From contig OY856412.1 in NCBI GenBank assembly GCA_963693085.1, positions 1,062,660,744 through 1,062,724,743 of the forward strand: a stretch of 64,000 bases of DNA, written 5' to 3'. The number at the start of each line of letters is the position of its first letter. Within the stretch, counting starts at the first letter, position 1. The DNA comes from Alisma plantago-aquatica. Lineage: Eukaryota; Streptophyta; Magnoliopsida; Alismatales; Alismataceae. Below are positions 57,825-64,000 of the stretch, piece after piece. Under the pieces are notes generated by a model, which saw only the letters and a list, made by a program, of their open reading frames with translations, was not told the DNA's origin and ran no database searches. Position numbers and translations under genes: made by a program.

Positions 57825-60357
57825 CGGAAATGTTGTTTGCGGAACATACATTTCAATGAATTACTTAAATAGTATTTGCAAATCTGAACTTGTGAATTTA
57901 TAATCTTCATTCATTTCGAGAAAAAGGTGTACACTGGGGAGGACGTAGCCTTTGTCCCAAGATGAATTACAAATGATGGCTGGGTAAAAAATAAAACAAA
58001 AAAAAAAATACAGTTGAGACGTCTAACAGAATCGGGATGCTCTTGGTTGCTATTGGTTGGTAACTATTAGTACTTGTCTTCATAATACATCATGACATGT
58101 TTGATTATCCTAGTAATATCTCATAAATTTCTTCTCGCTAAGCAAAAAGAACTAAGATGACTTCCACAAAGATGTTTTCATTTTCCTGTGGCAAAGATCT
58201 TCACGAACAAGTAGAACCATGACAATATCTTTTGCTCTTGGGATATTTGGAAGTAAAGTATGTACATCATACGAGATGAAGAGTATCCAATAGAATACCA
58301 TGATGCAACCGGTTCTTCTAGCTAAATGTGAGCACATATTCTTGGGCAACGAAGTCTATATAGAGAAGTAACAAATGGCGACCCAACATATTCTCAAGCA
58401 AAAGAATATATGTAAACTACAACTGACTGGAGGGTATTTCTCTTTGATTTCCAATGTTAACAAGATGTTTCCTGTCATGCAAAGGTCACAATGTCAACCT
58501 AAAAGCAGTATTAACTCGAACTTAAAATGTATAAAGTTGTCCATTTAAGGAAATATGGAAAAAAGTGTATGTACATGGGTAACAAAAACCATAAGCACAT
58601 TTATTACTAGATCAAAATTTATATAGGAACCACCATAAGACAACCATTGTCATCATAAGTTGGTACCAACATGCATCATCAAGTTCAACGTCAAGACTAT
58701 CAAGTGAGTACCAAGAAGTATTGATTTTCTGCAAAGATTTAGAGATTTTAAAAAGGGTAGTAAACACTAGGTATAACATGCTTGCATAGATATACGTTGT
58801 ACCCATAACCTCATCTTGAAAAGTATTTGAGTTACAATAAGGTATATGTAATTATGGAACATAAATACTCATTGTAATGGTACATTCATCGTCCCCTTGT
58901 CCATTTATGCATTGTTAACATCATCTATGCAACCCCTTTTACAACTCTACAGTAAGAAACAATTGGCTCAATAATATGACATAATCTATGTACCCTCTAG
59001 ACAACTTGTAAAATACATAATGCAAATATACTAGTTACTAAAGTGACCTTAAAACTATAAACTCCTTGTTTAGTATCTAGTAAGTATTTTACATGTAGTT
59101 TTTCACATAGGAATAAATATTATATGAAAAAAAGACACCACTTCAACGAAGACCACTAATAGACTTTATATTTAATATCTCCATAATTCTATATAGAAAT
59201 TATTCACGGCTGAAAACCTCTCACTTATCATTCTCTTTGTCCATTGACCCTAATGAAAATCAATAGAGGAATAGAGATACAAAATTACCAAATATGATCG
59301 CAAATGATATCCTTACTTCCACTCCCTTTTCTCATAGTTGAATTTCAAATCAACCCCACTCTCTTATTCAATGAACCCTCATTCATCCTAATTAGTAAGA
59401 AACCAAAAGTGGCTGGTGCACTTAAAGAAAATCTTATCACACGAATAAATAACAAAAGGTCATCAATGCCTAATAATTGAATGTAAATAAAGTCTAGGGA
59501 TAATGTAATATACTGTGAAGAAAAAGAATGTATAAAATTATATAAACTTCACTAACTCAACTTTTGAAAAAGGTTGGCCTAATTGTTACAAATATTACAC
59601 TTTACCTCCATACCCTTCAACTCTCCTACTTACACATTCCTACACTTAATACATGTCAGAAATTCCATAGATATACAAGTGGTAGATGATTACAATAAAA
59701 AATAAAGAAAATCATGACCATGGTAATTTCACATACCGCTTACTGTACTAGTAGATTATGTAATCCAATAATAAAAAAATCATATAATTAAAAGTGCATA
59801 AACATAAAATAAAAAAAATGTGTTTTTACAAATGATATATTCCAAAATTGCATCATAACACCTCTTTTCTTAATTTACACATGTATTGTTGTTGTGATTA
59901 ACATGTGTAAAATGTAACATTTTACAAATTTGACTGATACATGTATCATTCAATTTTCTACAAAATGTGAAGTATAGCATGCATGTTTCCATAACATAAC
60001 TAAAAGTCATGTACTGTTGACAAAAAATATAGACAACATCTTAATTTGTAGATAGTACAATATGAAAGTGTTGCATGTTAGAACCCATCCCAATGTTGTT
60101 AGTGTGTTCCACATGAGATCTCGGCCCATCATCCTCGCTATTTGATCCTCGAGCATGAGAAAAATCCACTCCTCATGTAGTTTATGCATAATGATTCTTA
60201 TAAAATAGAAGAGAAGAAGAAATGATTATTTGAGAAATACATAAAAATTCAATGTAATGATATAATATCAACATTTCATTAAAAAATATCCCTTGTTATG
60301 AATAAAGAGGGTTGGTATATTTGGGTAATATTTGATATTTATTTAATTTCTCTCAAG

Positions 60358-60358
<1 letters not shown>
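57825..60358. other. AT-rich interior, no recognisable coding sequence
   Basis: About 2.5 kb of AT-rich sequence. Short minus-strand frames (58,152-58,349, 58,612-58,806, 60,007-60,189) have no family signature that I recognise. Probably interior of the CACTA element. Confidence 0.45.

Positions 60359-60440
<82 letters not shown>
60359..60440. repeat. (TA)n microsatellite
   Basis: About 80 bp of uninterrupted TA, directly abutting foldback element 1. Confidence 0.97.
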
Positions 60441-60442
<2 letters not shown>

Positions 60443-60777
60443 TATATCTTCGCTACCCGTGCGGGTAACTAAGGTTTCGCTACCCGTGCATCAAATTTGT
60501 AATGGGATGACACATATATGTAATGAGACAACCAAATTTGTAATGAGACGACAGAAATTGTAATACAAAAACTCGTTTTGTATTACAGCGCTGTTACAGT
60601 AATAAATATATATTTATTACTGTAACAGCGCTGTAATACAAAACGAGTCTTTGTATTACAATTTCGGTCGTGTCATTACAAATTTGGATTGTCTCATTAC
60701 AAATGCATACCTTCCCATTACAAAACTGATGCACGGGTAGCGAATCTTAGTTGCCCGCGCGGGTAGCGAATGAATAC

Positions 60778-60780
<3 letters not shown>
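60441..60780. mobile_element. Foldback/MITE-like element, copy 1
   Basis: A 340-bp near-complete inverted repeat: GGTATATCTTCGCTACCCG at the left, and the reverse-complement-like CGGGTAGCGAATGAATACCC at the right. Arms are about 165 bp and meet at CAGTAATAAATATATATTTATTACTG. It is flanked on both sides by (TA)n. No coding capacity. Confidence 0.88.

Positions 60781-60855
<75 letters not shown>
60781..60855. repeat. (TA)n microsatellite between foldback elements
   Basis: About 75 bp of pure TA separating the two copies. The 69-codon Ile/Tyr repeat frame across it is an artefact. Confidence 0.97.
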
Positions 60856-60857
<2 letters not shown>

Positions 60858-61193
60858 GTATATCTTCACTACCCGTGCGGGTAACTAAGATTCGCTACCC
60901 GTGCATTAGTTTTATAATGGGAAGGTATGCATTTGTAATGAGACAATCCAAATTTGTAATGAGACGACTGAAATTATAATACAAAGACTCGTTTTGTATT
61001 ACAACGCTGTTACAGTAATAAATATTTATTTATTACTGTAACATCGCTGTAATACAAAACGAGTCTTTGTATTACAATTTCGGTTGTCTCATTACAAATT
61101 TGATTGTCTCATTACATCTATGTGTCATCCCATTACAAAATTGATGCACGGGTAGCGAATCTTAGTTACCCGCACGGGTAGCGAAGATATACC

Positions 61194-61194
<1 letters not shown>
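60856..61194. mobile_element. Foldback/MITE-like element, copy 2
   Basis: A 339-bp inverted repeat, GGGTATATCTTC...GAAGATATACCC, in the same orientation as copy 1 and about 90% identical to it by eye. Arms contain nested ACCCGTGCGGGT palindromes and repeated TAATGAGACAA words. Confidence 0.9.

Positions 61195-61227
<33 letters not shown>
61195..61227. repeat. TA/TG microsatellite
   Basis: TATATATATA followed by about ten TG units, the right flank of foldback copy 2. Confidence 0.9.
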
Positions 61228-61309
61228 AATGGGAGTGGGCAAAGTTTCCTTCAACCTAAAATATAATGCATAAAATATAAGAGACAATATCACTAATTTA
61301 GATGCCAAC

Positions 61310-62265
61310 CTATCCCATCATACTCACCATCCTACCTTTTGCATTGGCTAATGCTTGAGCATGAAATAAGGCTTCCTTTTAAATATCTTGATAGGTTTGT
61401 TGAGCTAGCTCCATCATAGGGGCCTCTTTGAGTAGTTGTCTAGTCAGCCCATGACCATAACCCCTTTGATAGCCACCATGACAATTCTCATATACATGAT
61501 CCATTACTGGGATAAATTCAAGGGGATTAACACTATATTGTACATTTCTTCTTTGTGCTTCAACTTGAACCTCCTCCTACAAAAAGAAGATTTGAGTATC
61601 CCTTAGTGAGTAATAAATGGATCACGAATTAGCTTATATAAGTATAGATATAAGTCACCATCATTGTCTTAGTATTTTCATCTGGAAATCCTCCATTCTT
61701 TTTTTATGAGATATGATGTATGTGTTATAATTAAATGCTTCATGGACAACTACCATCTAATAGAATGAAAATCCTCATAGAGATGAAGTATTTGGAAGTG
61801 TTATCTTGTAAAATAATGCTTACCAGCTCAAATTATTGTCTCCACATGGACTTGGTCCCTAATGTAAAAGTCAGTCTTATGTTGGAATGATTAATTGCAT
61901 CTTGTTCTGCAACTAACTACACATGAATATATTGATGTAATATACAAACATCACATTTGGTAAAGACAAATTTAAGTTCGTCAATAATTTATGTTACCCG
62001 CGTTTCCTCCATACTCCAGTATATGAGCAAATGTCACCATTGTTCTTGGCTAATCCTTGATTCAGATGAATGTTGGAGCTCCTCTGGAGACAAAATACAT
62101 AGCGACCTCTTCAAATTACTATGATATGTGATGACACTAGTTTGTACCCTTGCTTCACACCATTTCATAATAGAATACATGTTTGGTGTCAATTTTGTTT
62201 TGCAACTCTTAAATTAGAAGAGTTTCTATTAGAAAAATGATTAGTTAGATGGACATTTAGTAATG

Positions 62266-62297
<32 letters not shown>

Positions 62298-62590
62298 GTG
62301 TAAGAAATGATAATTAATGCAAAAATAATACATGAACCTCTACCCAAACGTCAAGAAATTTTTTGTCTTGCAAATCTAACTAATGAAGGTGCAATGGAAA
62401 ACTGTTAGTGTCTCTAGCCTTCAATCCTAGAAATCATGTCAGAGTACCACGTTCATCACCCACAGGCACATTGTGAAGTCCCCAACAATCATGATGCGTT
62501 TTACCCAATGGAGGTTTAATAGATTTATAGCTTGTCAATCCATGACATTTTGTTTCTCTAATTACATGGATACCATTATTTTCTAGAAAC
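61310..62590 (-). pseudogene. En/Spm (Ptta, transposase_24-like) protein remnant
   Basis: Reading down the minus strand over several frames or exons: TSYKSIKPPLGKTH, VPVGDERGTLT, FLGLKARDTNSFPLHL and FLDVWVEV (form: polar N-terminal block, VGD, G-L-AR, P--F--W, LW--V), then ISQEQWxHLLIYWSMEETRV (matches the W-LV-YW-S-EA block), then NHSNIRLTFTLGTKSM (form NRAKLxxxHTxGxKSF). Further on are NCHGGYQRGYGHGLTRQLL and a Gln/Ala-rich helix. This is the block order of the plant Ptta/En/Spm accessory transposase family. It is broken by stops and splice-like gaps. Family call by eye only. Confidence 0.65.
62269..62293. repeat. Short (TA)n run
   Basis: About 25 bp of TA. Confidence 0.95.
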
Positions 62591-62940
62591 AAAGAGTTGC
62601 ACATTACAACTTTGTCATAAGAAAAAGAAAGAACTTAATCAAGACATATACATATAACATTAGTATGTACATCCCCAAACATTTTGGCTCGATGAAGATG
62701 CTTCCTCATACAATATGATTGCTTCATAGTAGATGAAATGTCTTTTGTATTTTTTTCCTTATTGGTTCAAAAATCTTTCAGTTTCTACACCAAAACTTTC
62801 CCTTTCTATCATAAAACACATGTATATTAACATAGAAATATATGAACAAATCAAGAAGTACGCAGTTTTAGTTGCTGAAGAGCACACCATTATTTGTATC
62901 TCTAGTAAAATTTGTCCCACTGCTTTGAATCTCTAGGGAC

Positions 62941-64000
62941 CCACCACCTTCTAGAAGTAAAGCATTTAGAATTAAAAAACACCCACCACCTTTTACATTT
63001 CCCAGAATCTTTGTTGCTTTACTATACATTCTCTATGGGGTTGGGTACATGATAAATGGGGGAACTTATTTATTTGGTCCTTACAATATTTGAGTTGAAT
63101 TACTAACAAAGAAGTATTTCAAGAAAAAAATATCTTGCCAAAACAAACTACTTGTAACATGATGTTCAATATCTATAGTAAAGCCTTTGCCAACTTGACA
63201 CCCTAATGCAACACTCTTATTACCTAAAAGTCATATAATTTTGAGATTATTTTGTTGTTGTTCACATGTAGGAATGTAAGAGGGTGGCACATTGTCACCA
63301 TTTTATTTAAACAATGGAGGATTTTTCTTGAAATTTTTGACATATCCTTTAGCGACATCTGTTACTCAAAATATTAGTGCATTTTAGAAATTAGGATACT
63401 ATAGAGACAAATAAGAATATTATTACAACCAACCACTCACATTATAGGTAGTACAAGGATTGGTCACTTAGATAAGCCGTTTACTCTAAAAAAGACATAT
63501 TTCAAAATAAAAATATCATACAAAATAAACTACCTATAGCATGATGTTCAAAATTTCTAATAGATCCTTTGACAACTTGAAACCCTAATGCATCTTTCAT
63601 ATAACCTAAAAAATACAAAATTGTATGTGATTTTGTTGTTTTTCACATGTAGGAATTTAAGAGGGTAGCACATTGTTACCTTTTACTTTAGATAAGGATT
63701 GGTCATTTAGATATGGCAATTCAATTCTAAATGCAGTTTCTAATGACGTGGGTTATTGCTTTGATGGTCTATATATCACATTTATATTAGCTTTACTCTT
63801 CCATAACATTATAATATATATTATAGGAGCAATGCATTTACAAGTAAAAAACACCCACCACCTTCAATGTTTCCCTGAACCTATGTTGCTTTACTCTGAA
63901 TCCGTGGGGTAATAGATACCTTATAAGTGGGGGAAGATATTTCTTTGATCCCTAAAACATTTGAATTGAATTACCAAAAAAGAGAAATTTCAAGATAAAA
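62941..64000 (-). repeat. Tandemly duplicated CACTA segment
   Basis: A block repeats with changes: CACCCACCACCTT(C/T)... at about 62,990 and 63,853, and TTTTTCACATGTAGGAAT(G/T)TAAGAGGGT at about 63,260 and 63,643. On the minus strand both copies of the second read NV(P/L)PS-IPTCE(Q/K)QQN, followed by ALG(C/F)QV(G/V)KG and EHH. It looks like an internally duplicated exon region of the CACTA gene, now broken. Confidence 0.6.

Larger units (their letters stand above)
57612..64000 (-). mobile_element. CACTA (En/Spm) element, one end; extends past the window
   Basis: The terminus CACTACTACAAAAC at 57,612 matches the common plant CACTA terminal inverted repeat, with CGT (57,609-57,611) as candidate 3-bp target site. 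Minus-strand remnants of an En/Spm-type protein lie at 61,310-62,590. I did not find the opposite terminus, so the right end is probably outside the window. Younger sequences (foldback elements, microsatellites) are nested inside. Confidence 0.6.

Noticed and set aside
60770..60979. 69-codon frame of alternating Ile/Tyr
   Set aside because: Translation of a (TA)n microsatellite.

Overview
The window is non-genic plant nuclear DNA, almost entirely a nest of transposable elements. Evidence for a plant is a broken plant-type subtilisin-like protease fragment, LTR retrotransposons of plant clades (Angela-like and Sirevirus-like Ty1/Copia, chromodomain Ty3/Gypsy), plant PIF/Harbinger and En/Spm (CACTA) remnants, and L1-type LINE pieces. 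I see no intact host gene, no rRNA or tRNA gene and no CRISPR array. The sequence does not identify the species.

Layout. (1) 1-16,814: three related Angela-like Copia elements nested in alternating orientation. Q (minus, oldest; 3' LTR from 11,661, pol remnants to 16,814) was entered in its LTR by P (plus; RNase H remnant 1-534, 3' LTR 547-773 plus 9,796-11,660). P was entered in its LTR by E1 (minus; 774-9,790, with both LTRs, PBS, PPT and a near-perfect 5-bp target duplication). Q is also cut at 16,815 by S, a long solo Gypsy-type LTR (16,815 to about 20,410). (2) 21,310-24,010: decayed PIF/Harbinger element, minus strand, with transposase and Myb/SANT-like gene remnants. (3) 24,330-43,060: LINE ORF2 fragments, one of them split by Gypsy-like element X (25,871-42,750, TSD GATGC). 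X holds chromovirus Y (30,625-40,594), which has a single uninterrupted 1,564-codon gag-pol reading frame. A 5-bp-microhomology deletion fused the Y 3' LTR to the X 3' LTR. (4) 43,964-49,989: Z, a non-autonomous Sirevirus-like element (TSD AGGTG) whose only ORF is a coiled-coil protein with two zinc knuckles. (5) 51,690-56,175: minisatellite with units in both orientations, split by V (52,924-55,967, TSD ATTTT), an internally deleted chromovirus with a duplicated primer-binding site. (6) 56,176-64,000: pyrimidine tract, subtilase pseudogene, and one end of a CACTA element with En/Spm-type coding remnants. Inside it lie two 340-bp foldback elements set in (TA)n microsatellites.

Y is the only element with an apparently complete protein set. 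Z and V lack enzymes and would need them from elsewhere. The most unusual signal is that several unrelated LTR families here each carry their own cluster of short, mostly palindromic motifs: CCGATCGG-type in E1, TTGCACGGCGTGCAA in Y, CTCGGTCGA/TCGACCGAG hairpins in Z, and GGTCGCTACA in S, where the motif is the exact inverse of the LTR's own terminus. The Q/P/E1 nest also places long homologous LTRs in inverted orientation, which could give a silencing-type hairpin transcript. All identity estimates are by eye.
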